Assembly: GCA_035513275.1 (NCBI GenBank)
Contig: DATKCJ010000247.1
Coordinates: 1-8,015 of the forward strand
DNA: 8,015 nucleotides
Direction of reading: 5' to 3'
Source of the DNA: DATKCJ01 sp035513275
Lineage (GTDB): Bacteria > Verrucomicrobiota > Verrucomicrobiia > Opitutales > Opitutaceae
This document shows positions 1 through 6,947 of the stretch, piece by piece. The position numbers and the translations under genes were made by a program. The stretch's first letter is position 1; each line of letters starts with the position of its first letter. The notes under the pieces are model-generated. The model was given only the letters and a program-made list of their open reading frames with translations, was not told where the DNA came from and searched no databases.

Positions 1-1
1 G

Positions 2-280
2 GCCGAATCGAAGGGTAGGGCGCTTTGCGAGAAGCTTCGGGAGATCATCCCGCCGCAGATGTTCAAGATCGCGCTGCAGGCCGCCGTTGGCGGAAAGATC
101 GTCGCCCGCGAGGACGTGCGCGCGATGCGCAAGGATGTCACGGCGAAATGCTACGGCGGCGACATCACGCGCAAGCGTAAGCTGCTCGAGAAGCAGAAAG
201 AGGGCAAAAAGAAGATGAAGCAGATCGGCGCCGTCTCGATTCCGCCCGACGCGTTCATCCAGGTTCTGAAAACCAACTGA
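2..280 (+). CDS. lepA: Elongation factor 4 (LepA), C-terminal fragment
   Basis: This is the last 92 residues of LepA (EF4), a ribosome-associated translational GTPase; the GTPase domains lie off the left edge. The visible part is the LepA-specific C-terminal domain. It has the family signature CYGGDITRKRKLLEKQKEGK followed by KKMKQIGAVSIPPDAFIQVL, a very basic tail expected to contact RNA on the ribosome. The reading frame is open from base 2 and ends at a TGA at 278-280. An ATG at 59 is internal (it follows EIIPPQ, a conserved LepA stretch) and is not a start. The next gene, lepB, starts 16 nt downstream; lepA-lepB is also an operon in Escherichia coli, which supports both identifications. 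The identity is clear; only the start is missing. Confidence 0.96.
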   Translation, partial: AESKGRALCEKLREIIPPQMFKIALQAAVGGKIVAREDVRAMRKDVTAKCYGGDITRKRKLLEKQKEGKKKMKQIGAVSIPPDAFIQVLKTN

Positions 281-296
281 CGCCGGGCGCCCTTCC

Positions 297-1625
297 ATGT
301 TTTCCTTCCTCATGACCGAATCGGCCCGCGCCCGGCGCGATGCGCGCAACTGGCTCGAGGTCGCCGAGAAGGTCTGGCACTACCGGCGCGACGAGCTCAC
401 CGACCCGCAGCTTCGCGACCTGCAGGCGCAGACGCATGAACTCAAGAAGCGGATCAAGCAGCGCGACGATGTCAGCCGGCTCAAGCTTGGGATGGAGAGC
501 CTCGAGGCCGTGCTGCGGAAGGTCGGCGGCCGCGTATATCCGAAGACTTCGCTCACGGAGAACGTGGAGTTCTTCCTCGCCGCGGCGATCATCATCCTCG
601 GCGTGCGCGCCTACATCGTGCAGCCGTTCAAGATCCCGACAAACTCGATGTGGCCGAGCTACAACGGCATGACCCACGAGGTTTTCGCAGATCCTGCCGA
701 CGTGCCGGGTCCGGCGGCGCGGGCAGGGCGCTTTCTTGCATTTGGCGCAATGCCCCGGTCTGTGAAGGCACCGGTAGCAGGCGTGGTGCAGGTGCCGTTT
801 TCGATCCGTGACGGCAAGGTGCCTTATTCAATCGTCCGGGCCCGTAAGTGGCTGGTTCTTCCGACCGACGTCCGCGAGTATCAGCTCCTTGTCGGAGGGC
901 AGCCGGCTAAAGTGAGAGTGCCGCTCGACTTCAGTGGTTTCGACCGAATCGTGCAGGCGTCGTTCTTCAACGGCCGCGACGACCTGGCAGCGGTGCTCAA
1001 CGAGCTCGCGCGCGCAGGCAAGGCGAAGGAGACGCTGTTTTCAAGGGCGCCGGGAAGCGCGAACTCTTCCGAACGGGTGATCCTTGCGGACGTCGGCACA
1101 GCGACGGCGGCAGGCGATGCCGTACTCTCGTTCGACATTCTCACGGGCGACCAACTCTTCGTGGATCGCGTGTCTTACCATTTCGCGAAGCCCTCGGTTG
1201 GCCAGGGATTCGTTTTTCGGACGGGAAATATTCAAGGACTCGGCCGGTCTGTCCGAAACGCGGCGGGAGGCTACGATTACGTGGCTGAGGACAAGTATTA
1301 CGTGAAACGACTCGTCGGCCTCCCGGGCGACAAGATGGAGATTCGCGCTCCCGCGCTTTACCGGAACGGTAGCCCGATCACTGGCGCGAAGGCGTTTGAA
1401 CGAAACGCCAAGAAGGAAGGCAAATATCCCGGCTACACCTATGCTGGCACGTTCACCTCCGGAGCAGTCGTCACGGTCCCGGAAGGCAGCTTCCTAGCAC
1501 TCGGAGACAACTCACCGGACAGCTACGACGGCCGCTCGTGGGGCTTCGTGCCGGAAGGCGATGTCATCGGCCGGCCCATTTGGATCTACTATCCACTGGC
1601 GCGGCGTTGGGGGCTGGCTCGATAG
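297..1625 (+). CDS. lepB: Signal peptidase I with large insertion
   Basis: Membrane-bound serine protease (S26 family) that removes signal peptides from exported proteins on the outer face of the inner membrane. Residues 1-88 are charged, mostly helical-looking and probably cytoplasmic. One hydrophobic segment follows at about 91-108. The catalytic Ser117 lies in IPTNSMWPS and the general-base Lys337 in YYVKRLVGLPGD. The C-terminal box is LALGDNSPDSYDGRSWG (about 401-416), ending in a typical I-G-R-P hydrophobic tail. At 442 residues it is longer than the E. coli enzyme (about 324). The Ser-Lys interval is 220 residues against about 55 in E. coli, so roughly 165 residues are inserted between the two catalytic residues. 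The ATG at 297 is used; a second ATG at 312 is possible, and neither has a clear Shine-Dalgarno site. Probably cotranscribed with lepA. Confidence 0.94.
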   Translation: MFSFLMTESARARRDARNWLEVAEKVWHYRRDELTDPQLRDLQAQTHELKKRIKQRDDVSRLKLGMESLEAVLRKVGGRVYPKTSLTENVEFFLAAAIIILGVRAYIVQPFKIPTNSMWPSYNGMTHEVFADPADVPGPAARAGRFLAFGAMPRSVKAPVAGVVQVPFSIRDGKVPYSIVRARKWLVLPTDVREYQLLVGGQPAKVRVPLDFSGFDRIVQASFFNGRDDLAAVLNELARAGKAKETLFSRAPGSANSSERVILADVGTATAAGDAVLSFDILTGDQLFVDRVSYHFAKPSVGQGFVFRTGNIQGLGRSVRNAAGGYDYVAEDKYYVKRLVGLPGDKMEIRAPALYRNGSPITGAKAFERNAKKEGKYPGYTYAGTFTSGAVVTVPEGSFLALGDNSPDSYDGRSWGFVPEGDVIGRPIWIYYPLARRWGLAR

Positions 1626-1643
1626 CTCTCTGGGTCATCGAAA

Positions 1644-1705
1644 GGTAGCCCGCGATCTCCGAGCGCGGGTTGAAGTGACCCGTCCTCGGATAGGCCGGTG
1701 CTGCC
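1644..1705. repeat. REP-like palindromic repeat, copy 1
   Basis: An imperfect inverted repeat starting 18 nt after the lepB stop. Its left arm (1644-1671) is identical over 28 nt to 7415-7442. The arm contains its own hairpin, CCCGCG/CGCGGG around a 9-nt loop. The right arm (about 1677-1705) is a decayed inverted version: ACCCGTCCTCGG is kept, but the end reads CCGGTGCTGCC instead of the CCGGGCTACC of the second copy. The spacer between the arms is about 6 nt, against about 20 nt in copy 2. The arrangement resembles a REPIN (two REP hairpins facing each other). It may also help end lepB transcription, but there is no T-run. Confidence 0.8.
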
Positions 1706-1913
1706 GCGCCAAGGTCCAGATGCGTTCGCCGACCACACGAGTCCCGGACTGCGTTCATCCGGGTCGTGCGCACAATAAGCATTATGTCTAGTCTAGGGAA
1801 TCCACGGGTAGCCGCAGAACAGTCCTGTGTCCACGCCCCGCCCATTTCGCCGAATCTGCTTCCATGGCTCTCGACGCACTCTCTCGCCCTACCTAGCTTC
1901 TGCGCCTCACACC
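1706..1913 (+). other. Intergenic region upstream of malQ; possible promoter
   Basis: No gene is supported between the lepB stop and the malQ start. After the repeat, the only compositional feature is an AT-rich stretch at about 1771-1790 (CACAATAAGCATTATGTCTA) in otherwise GC-rich DNA. It could hold a -10 element for malQ, but no convincing -35 box lies at the right distance, so this is only a candidate region. The malQ frame is open upstream to a GTG at 1827; those 29 extra residues do not look like MalQ. Confidence 0.3.
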
Positions 1914-3482
1914 ATGCCCCAACCCTCGCAAGCGCCCCTTTTCTCCTGGTTGAAGGACCGGTCCGCCGGAGTCCTTCTGCATCCTACGGCGCTACCGTGT
2001 GACTTCGGCGTCGGGACCCTCGGGGCCGAGGCCGACCGGTTTCTGGAGTTCCTTGCGTCCGCGGGCTTCGAATATTGGCAGATGTGCCCGCTGGGTCCCA
2101 CGGGTTACGGCAACTCGCCTTACCAGTGCTTCTCAGCATTCGCCGGCAATCCTTACCTGATTGACCTGCTTCCACTGGCCCAATCCGGCCTCGCCCCACG
2201 CGAAGCTGTCAGCCCGCTGCTGGTTCTCGATTCCGACCGGGTCGATTACGGCGGCCTCTGGCGGCTCAAGACTGCGGCTCTCTCGGCCACTTACGCACAG
2301 TTTGCCGCAAACCCAGACGTGAAGCTGCCCTACGGCGATTTCGCGGCATTCAAGAAGGCCAACGCCGACTGGCTCGACGATTTCGCGACGTTTCAGGCGC
2401 TCAAGGACCATTTCGAGAGCCGCCCTTGGTGGGAATGGCCCGCGAACTGCCGCGTGCATGCGAAGGCCCTTCAATCGCCGTTAATGAAGACCGTCGCCGC
2501 TCGCGCCGAAGCGCACCGGTTCTTCCAATACCTCTTCTTCGGGCAATGGCGGCGCCTCAAGGCCAAGGCGGCCGATCTCGGCATCTCGATCATCGGCGAC
2601 ATTCCAATCTTCGTGGCGATGGACAGCGCCGACGTCTGGGCGCGGCCCGAACTCTTCCACCTCAATCCCACGACCGGCCGTCCGATCTCGGTGGCCGGAG
2701 TGCCGCCCGACTATTTCTCCGAGGACGGCCAGCTTTGGGGAAATCCGCTCTTCAACTGGGCCGTGCACGCAAAGGATGACTACGCGTGGTGGATGCGCCG
2801 GCTTGGCGCGAGCTTTGATCTCTACGACGTCGTCCGCATCGATCACTTCCGCGGGTTTGAGAGCTATTGGGCGATTCCTGCCGGCGCCCCAAACGCCAAG
2901 GTCGGAAAGTGGGAAGCCGGTCCGGGGATCGAGTTCTTTGAGCGCGTTCGCGAGCAGTTTCCCGACGCGCGCATCATTGCCGAGGATCTCGGGATCATCA
3001 CGCCCGAAGTCGGCGAACTCCTCGAAGCCACCGGCCTGCCCGGGATGGCCGTGCTGCAGTTTGCCTTCAACGGCGACGATCCGACAAACCCCTACCTGTC
3101 GCACAACCAGTCGAAGAACTCCGTCTGCTACACCGGCACGCACGACAACGCGACGACCCGCGAGTGGTATTCCACACAGAACGAGCCCGTGCAGGACCAG
3201 GTGCGCCGCTATCTCCGGATCAGTGGCCAGGACGTCGCATGGGACTTCGTGCGCGCCGCGTTTGCGTGCCCTGCCCGGCTCGCCGTCATTCCGCTTCAGG
3301 ATCTACTCAATCTCGGCGCCGAGGGCCGCTTCAACACACCGGGCGCGATGGCGCACAACTGGGAATGGCGCTACCGCCCGCAAATGCTCGAGCAACTACA
3401 TGTGAACACCGCCGAATACCTGCGCTCGCTCGGGAAGCTCTACGGGCGGCTGCCTGCGCGCGATCGCGAGTCGGCCAAGTGA
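1914..3482 (+). CDS. malQ: 4-alpha-glucanotransferase (amylomaltase, MalQ/DPE1 type)
   Basis: Glycoside hydrolase family 77 cytoplasmic enzyme. It transfers maltodextrin segments between alpha-1,4-glucans in glycogen/maltodextrin metabolism. At 522 residues it matches the short bacterial/plant DPE1 type (about 500 residues) rather than the ~690-residue E. coli MalQ. Visible motifs are LFSWLKDRSAGVLLHPTALP near the N-terminus, YGNSPYQCFSAFAGNPYLID (residues 65-84), GDIPIFVAMDSADVWA, the nucleophile Asp310 in VRIDHFRGF, the acid/base Glu357 in IIAEDLG, and Asp411 in CYTGTHDN. All three catalytic acids are present. Residue 29 is Cys in ALPCDFGVG where Gly is usual, a minor difference. The ATG at 1914 is chosen because homology begins just after it; no strong Shine-Dalgarno site precedes it. 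The next gene follows after 40 nt in the same direction. Confidence 0.95.
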   Translation: MPQPSQAPLFSWLKDRSAGVLLHPTALPCDFGVGTLGAEADRFLEFLASAGFEYWQMCPLGPTGYGNSPYQCFSAFAGNPYLIDLLPLAQSGLAPREAVSPLLVLDSDRVDYGGLWRLKTAALSATYAQFAANPDVKLPYGDFAAFKKANADWLDDFATFQALKDHFESRPWWEWPANCRVHAKALQSPLMKTVAARAEAHRFFQYLFFGQWRRLKAKAADLGISIIGDIPIFVAMDSADVWARPELFHLNPTTGRPISVAGVPPDYFSEDGQLWGNPLFNWAVHAKDDYAWWMRRLGASFDLYDVVRIDHFRGFESYWAIPAGAPNAKVGKWEAGPGIEFFERVREQFPDARIIAEDLGIITPEVGELLEATGLPGMAVLQFAFNGDDPTNPYLSHNQSKNSVCYTGTHDNATTREWYSTQNEPVQDQVRRYLRISGQDVAWDFVRAAFACPARLAVIPLQDLLNLGAEGRFNTPGAMAHNWEWRYRPQMLEQLHVNTAEYLRSLGKLYGRLPARDRESAK

Positions 3483-3488
3483 GCCGTT

Positions 3489-3510
3489 GCGGCCGGCCGC
3501 TGCCGGCGCT
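3489..3510. repeat. Short GC-rich inverted repeat in the malQ-SIMPL gap
   Basis: The gap holds GCGGCCGGCCGC (3489-3500), a perfect 12-nt palindrome. It overlaps a possible stem GCCGGC (3492-3497), loop CGCT, GCCGGC (3502-3507). There is no T-run after it, so it is a poor intrinsic terminator. It could attenuate transcription into the downstream gene, or it may be only GC-rich chance sequence. Confidence 0.25.
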
Positions 3511-3522
3511 AAACAGTCGGCA

Positions 3523-4224
3523 ATGAAATTTCTCCCGCTTTGCGTAGGTGTGTTGTTGGTTTCCGCTTTCCCTGCACTTGCGGACGACGATCTGCCTCAT
3601 GTCTCTGTGTTCGGAACCGCAGTCACACAGGTCGAACCGGACCTTCTGCGTTGGAGCATTGGAATCGAGAATCGAGGCGCAGAAATCGAGTTGGTTGCCT
3701 CTGAACACACGAACACGGTCGCATTAACGCTCAGGTTCCTGAGGGAGCAAAAAATCCCCTCGGAAAGGATACAGACTTCGCAAATGAGCCTTTCCGAGCA
3801 TCGAGAGTATCGGAACAACAGTTGGATCATGGAAGGATACGACGCCTCGACCACGGTTTCCTTCGTGACTTCCGACCTCCCAAGTTACAGGGCGATCTGG
3901 CACGGTCTCTCCAAGATCAAAGGGATTTCCGTGAATGGGGCCCACTGGGATACCTCCAAACGAATCGAGCTTCGGGACGCGACGCGCGTCGATGCGCTGA
4001 AGGCAGCGAAGGCGAAAGCAGAGACAATGGCGGCCACGCTCGGAATGAAGCTCGCAGAACCGCTCATGATCGAGGAGCCGGTGAACTTCATTCAGGGAGA
4101 CCTCCACGGCAACCGGCTCCAAAGTGTCACCTCAACTCCTGGCGAGGATGGCGAAAGCGTCGCTCCTGGAGCGATCGAAATTCGAATCCGCGTGCGGGTT
4201 TCGTTTCGGATTGTCGCGCAATAG
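3523..4224 (+). CDS. Secreted SIMPL-domain (DUF541) protein
   Basis: A 233-residue protein with a clear Sec signal peptide: basic start MK, a hydrophobic core, and predicted cleavage after PALA at residue 20. The mature protein should be periplasmic or surface-associated. VSVFGTAVTQVEPDLLRWSI at the start of the mature part, and the closing EIRIRVRVSF strand, are typical of the SIMPL/DUF541 family (E. coli YggE is a member). Those proteins form beta-alpha assemblies, and their biochemical role is poorly defined; YggE has been linked to oxidative stress. The ATG at 3523 is preferred to an upstream TTG at 3487 because it places the signal peptide at the N-terminus. GC is visibly low: a hand count of 3541-3720 gives 99/180 (55%). 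The gene follows malQ by 40 nt and converges on oleB. Family assignment is fairly safe; function is not known. Confidence 0.85.
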   Translation: MKFLPLCVGVLLVSAFPALADDDLPHVSVFGTAVTQVEPDLLRWSIGIENRGAEIELVASEHTNTVALTLRFLREQKIPSERIQTSQMSLSEHREYRNNSWIMEGYDASTTVSFVTSDLPSYRAIWHGLSKIKGISVNGAHWDTSKRIELRDATRVDALKAAKAKAETMAATLGMKLAEPLMIEEPVNFIQGDLHGNRLQSVTSTPGEDGESVAPGAIEIRIRVRVSFRIVAQ

Positions 4225-4236
4225 CGCTCACGCGCT
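4216..4236. terminator. Possible weak bidirectional hairpin between convergent genes
   Basis: The stop codons of the SIMPL gene and oleB are 13 nt apart, and the junction can form small alternative hairpins: GCGC-AATA-GCGC (4216-4227), or AGCGC-TCAC-GCGCT (4223-4236). Stems are only 4-5 bp and there is no T-run on either strand. The position suits a shared terminator, but the structure is weak. Confidence 0.25.
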
Positions 4237-4237
4237 C

Positions 4238-5104
4238 TTAGTCGGCGGCAGCGAAGTTCGCGACTCGGTCGACCAGCGAGGGTCCCGCATCTTCCAGCAG
4301 GTAGTGTCCCGCTTCAGGTTCGATCGCTTCTTCGGCCGAAGGGAAAATCTCGCGCCAGCGTGCGAGGAAATACGGCGTGAAACAGAAGTCGCGCTCGCCC
4401 CATGCGATCAGGATCTTCCGATCGCGAAACTGCGGGAGCGCTGCGTGGATCGCGCAGATTTGGGCGTGGCTTGGATGTGACCGGCGCATCGGAATGTCCC
4501 GCACAAATTCACTCACCGACACGCGGTCGTGCCACGAGCCGTAAGGTGCGAGAAATCCCGCTCTCACCTCCGCTGCCAGCGGCCGCGTCACTGCCATCGA
4601 AGCCGCAGCGGCGGCGAAACCATTCAGTCCGCGCACGACCAACGGCCCGACGAGCGGCCACCGACACACAGCAATTCGAAACGGTATCCGCGTGTCCGGA
4701 AACGCCGCGGTGTTTGTGATCACAATCCGCCCCACCACGTTCGGATTTCGCCGTGCCCAGCCGAATCCAATCGCGCCGCCCCAGTCGTGGACGATGAGAT
4801 GCACGCGCTTGAGTCCAAGTGTGGCAACGAGCGAGCCGATGTCGGCAATCCGTTGCTCGAGCGTGTATCGGTAGTCCTGAGGTTTGTCGGAAAGTCCCAT
4901 GCCAACGTGATCCGGCACGACACAACGGATTCGGCCGACGAGTGCCTTCACTACGTCGCGGTAGAAGAATCCCCACGTCGGATTTCCGTGGAGCATGAGC
5001 ACCGCCTCGTCGCCCAGCCCTTCGTCGACGTAGTGCATCCGCACACCACCCGCGAGCGTGTGGTAGCGCGATTCGAACGGATAGAGTTCCTGCCACGCGG
5101 CCAT
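4238..5104 (-). CDS. oleB: Alpha/beta hydrolase, probable OleB beta-lactone decarboxylase
   Basis: A 288-residue alpha/beta hydrolase of the haloalkane dehalogenase-like group. HGNPTWGFFYRD (residues 39-50) gives the Asn41 and Trp44 positions of the active site. The nucleophile Asp107 is in IVHDWGGAIGFGW, with Trp108 next to it. Asp239 in AWGERDF is the likely acid, and His267 in EAGHYLLED is the base. OleB proteins belong to this group; in olefin synthesis they convert the beta-lactone made by OleC into a cis-olefin plus CO2. The sequence alone cannot exclude a true haloalkane dehalogenase, but its position 2 nt after oleA strongly favours OleB. The ATG at 5104 has a GGAG site 8 nt upstream, inside oleA; a longer in-frame extension would run far into oleA and is rejected. 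It is the last gene of the operon visible here; no oleC follows. Confidence 0.82.
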   Translation of the reverse strand: MAAWQELYPFESRYHTLAGGVRMHYVDEGLGDEAVLMLHGNPTWGFFYRDVVKALVGRIRCVVPDHVGMGLSDKPQDYRYTLEQRIADIGSLVATLGLKRVHLIVHDWGGAIGFGWARRNPNVVGRIVITNTAAFPDTRIPFRIAVCRWPLVGPLVVRGLNGFAAAAASMAVTRPLAAEVRAGFLAPYGSWHDRVSVSEFVRDIPMRRSHPSHAQICAIHAALPQFRDRKILIAWGERDFCFTPYFLARWREIFPSAEEAIEPEAGHYLLEDAGPSLVDRVANFAAAD

Positions 5105-5106
5105 GG

Positions 5107-6141
5107 TCAGCACTCCAGCGCGAGCATCAGGCAATTGATGCCGCTGCCGATGCCGAGCAGACCGACGCGATCGCCGTGAACGATCGCACCCGCGTCGATC
5201 GCGCGAGAAAGCGTGACCGGCAGTGCCACCGAGCCGACGTTGCCGAACGACTCGAACGTCGAGTAGTCCTTCGCGAGCGGCAGCTCGAGAGTCTCGTAGA
5301 GCCGGTTGCGATGTTGCACGCCGACTTGGTGGCACACGTAGCGGTTGAAATCCGACTCGCTGAAACCGGTCTCCGCCAGAAACGCGTCCCATGTCTCGCG
5401 CGCGACGCGCACGCCCGCGAGCAGGAGCTGCTCGGAGTCGGTCTGCATGTCGAGCCCGTCGCCGCCCGCGTGGTCGCCCTGACAGAGGTCGTTGTGCTGC
5501 GTCGCGGCGCGCGCGATCCCGCCGACGAGTCGCGGAGCGCCCTCCCCTGCCATGTCGCGGCGGCAAAGCACGGCGCCGACGGCGCCCGAGCCGATCGTGA
5601 GATTAGCGAAATACGGTTTGATCTGGTTGCGGTTAAGGTCGCCCGCGAGCAGCCGCTTCACCGTCCGATCGACGAGCGGACCGCCATTCTCACCGCACAC
5701 GATCATGCCCGCGTCGATGTGACCGGCATCGATCATCGCGCCGACAGTGCAGCACGCGTTCAGGAATCCGAGGCACGCATTCGAGATGTCGAAGAGCTGC
5801 ATCTCGGGCGGCAACCCGGCCTTCCGGTGCACGAACGCCGCAGTTGCGGGCTCGAGCATGTCGCGCGAAACGGCGCCGTGGATCATCACGCGGATTTTCT
5901 CAATCGGCACACGCGTCTGCGCAACGAGCTTGCGCGCGACCAGCGCGCTCGCATCGGACGCCAGCGTGCCTTCCGGCCAGAAGCGCCGCTCCTTGATGCC
6001 CGTCATCAACTCGAGCCGCCCCGCGGGAAGCTTGAGTCGCTCGTAAAGCGGTCGCAGCCGCTCCTCGAGGTCCGCGGAACTCACGGCGTGTGGTGGGATC
6101 TCGTGGACGAGCGACTCGAGAACGACGTCGCGAAAAATCAT
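5107..6141 (-). CDS. oleA: OleA-type thiolase (head-to-head acyl condensing enzyme)
   Basis: A 344-residue thiolase-fold protein of the KAS III (FabH)/OleA type. OleA condenses two fatty acyl-CoAs into a 2-alkyl-3-ketoacid, the first step of long-chain olefin or ketone formation. The nucleophile is Cys123 in DISNACLGFLN, with His271 in VCHQVGVQHRN and Asn301 in SFGNVGSVALP. Glu97 in SRDMLEPATAAF sits 26 residues before the Cys. In Xanthomonas campestris OleA the special Glu117, contributed across the dimer, is also 26 before Cys143, and the His-Asn spacing of 30 (285/315) also matches. This favours OleA over a plain FabH, which lacks that Glu. The C-terminal GIGSGINCLMLALEC is typical. The ATG at 6141 overlaps the fabI stop as ATGA, and oleB follows after 2 nt. 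GC is high (136/180, 76%, over 5401-5580 by hand). A FabH-like role in elongation remains the main alternative. Confidence 0.87.
   Translation of the reverse strand: MIFRDVVLESLVHEIPPHAVSSADLEERLRPLYERLKLPAGRLELMTGIKERRFWPEGTLASDASALVARKLVAQTRVPIEKIRVMIHGAVSRDMLEPATAAFVHRKAGLPPEMQLFDISNACLGFLNACCTVGAMIDAGHIDAGMIVCGENGGPLVDRTVKRLLAGDLNRNQIKPYFANLTIGSGAVGAVLCRRDMAGEGAPRLVGGIARAATQHNDLCQGDHAGGDGLDMQTDSEQLLLAGVRVARETWDAFLAETGFSESDFNRYVCHQVGVQHRNRLYETLELPLAKDYSTFESFGNVGSVALPVTLSRAIDAGAIVHGDRVGLLGIGSGINCLMLALEC
5113..5116 (-). promoter_or_regulatory. Shine-Dalgarno site for oleB
   Basis: GGAG on the minus strand, 8 nt before the ATG at 5104 and inside the last codons of oleA. It fixes the oleB start and supports coupled translation. 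Confidence 0.6.
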
Positions 6142-6947
6142 GGCTGCTCGGGCCGCATCGCCGACCGGATCATCTTCTTGTCGAAATAGTTCATCCCGAG
6201 CCCGGCATCGACGACGAGCGTGGCGCCGTTGATCCCGCTCGATGCCGGGCTTACGAGAAACACGGCCGAGTTTGCGACCTCCGCCGTCGCCAGATTCTTT
6301 CCGCGAAACGTGAGCCGCTCCGCGTAGAGGTAGCTGCGGATGAAATCGGGAATGCCCGCGCTGCTGTGAGTCTTTAGCGGGCCGGCGCCGACGACATTGA
6401 ATCGCACGTCGCTGTCCGCGCTGAACGACTTCGCGAGGTTGCGCGCCATGCCCTCGAGCGCAGCCTTGATCGGCGACATGTAGCCGTAGTTTTCCGCCGT
6501 CACGAGGAGCGACGAGATGCCGATCGTGACAACCGCGGCCCCCGGCGCGAAATGCGGCTTGAAGGCGCGCGCGAGTTCGAGGAGTGAGAACGCCGAGATC
6601 GTCGCCGCCTGTAGGAAGTCGGTGCGCTTCGTCTCGTGAAACGGCTTGAAGCCTTCCGAATAATTCGCAAACGCGAGCGAGTGCACGAGTCCGTGCACCT
6701 GGCCGTGCGCAGCCGCGACGTCCGCTGCGAGGCGGTCGGCATCGCCTTCCTTCTCGGCGTCGTAGACAAACACGGGCGTCTCGGGCGAGAGCTTTGCGAT
6801 CTCCTCCCGCCGTTTCTCGGTGTGCGCCGCGTAAATCACCTTCGCGCCCTCGGCGAGCAGCGTGCGGCCGATCGAGTATGCAATGCTCTTTCGGTTCGCG
6901 ATGCCGATCACGACAATCGTGCGACCTTCAAGACCGAGAAAGCTCAC
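6138..6947 (-). CDS. fabI: Enoyl-ACP reductase (FabI type)
   Basis: A 269-residue short-chain dehydrogenase/reductase-fold enzyme that reduces trans-2-enoyl-ACP with NAD(P)H, the last step of each fatty-acid elongation round. The FabI-type nucleotide motif VVIGIANRKSIAYSIG is at residues 12-27. HSLAFAN (about 89-95) matches the HSIAFAN form of Gram-positive FabI. The catalytic Tyr154-x6-Lys161 lies in ENYGYMSPIKAALEG. GPLKTHSSAGIPDF and GINGATLVVDAGLGM close the fold. The segment just before Tyr154 is short and lacks the extra Tyr seen in E. coli FabI (Tyr146). The start is GTG at 6947: it overlaps the fabZ stop as GTGA, has GGAGGG 8 nt upstream, and begins VSFLGLEGRTIVV, as expected for FabI. 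The longer open frame to 7022 would duplicate fabZ sequence out of frame. It is translationally coupled on both sides. Confidence 0.92.
   Translation of the reverse strand: MSFLGLEGRTIVVIGIANRKSIAYSIGRTLLAEGAKVIYAAHTEKRREEIAKLSPETPVFVYDAEKEGDADRLAADVAAAHGQVHGLVHSLAFANYSEGFKPFHETKRTDFLQAATISAFSLLELARAFKPHFAPGAAVVTIGISSLLVTAENYGYMSPIKAALEGMARNLAKSFSADSDVRFNVVGAGPLKTHSSAGIPDFIRSYLYAERLTFRGKNLATAEVANSAVFLVSPASSGINGATLVVDAGLGMNYFDKKMIRSAMRPEQP

Noticed and set aside
1644..1705. CRISPR repeat or intrinsic terminator explanation for the palindrome
   Set aside because: The copies are 5.8 kb apart with no regular spacers, and neither has a T-run after the stem.
1827..1913. malQ start at GTG 1827
   Set aside because: The 29 extra residues resemble nothing in the family; homology begins just after the ATG at 1914.
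2481..3143. A 220-codon minus-strand open frame inside malQ
   Set aside because: It lies antisense to the catalytic region of malQ, whose motifs are all intact; no family is recognisable.
4238..5104. Annotation as a catabolic haloalkane dehalogenase
   Set aside because: The fold and active-site residues fit both, but the position directly after an OleA-type thiolase favours OleB.
5105..5566. Extension of the hydrolase upstream to 5566, giving 442 residues
   Set aside because: The extra N-terminal part is arginine-rich out-of-frame oleA sequence; the ATG at 5104 with GGAG upstream fits the family.
5176..6189. A 337-codon open frame on the plus strand
   Set aside because: It is antisense to oleA and fabI, its protein is arginine-rich with no recognisable motif, and long antisense frames are expected in DNA of about 70% GC.
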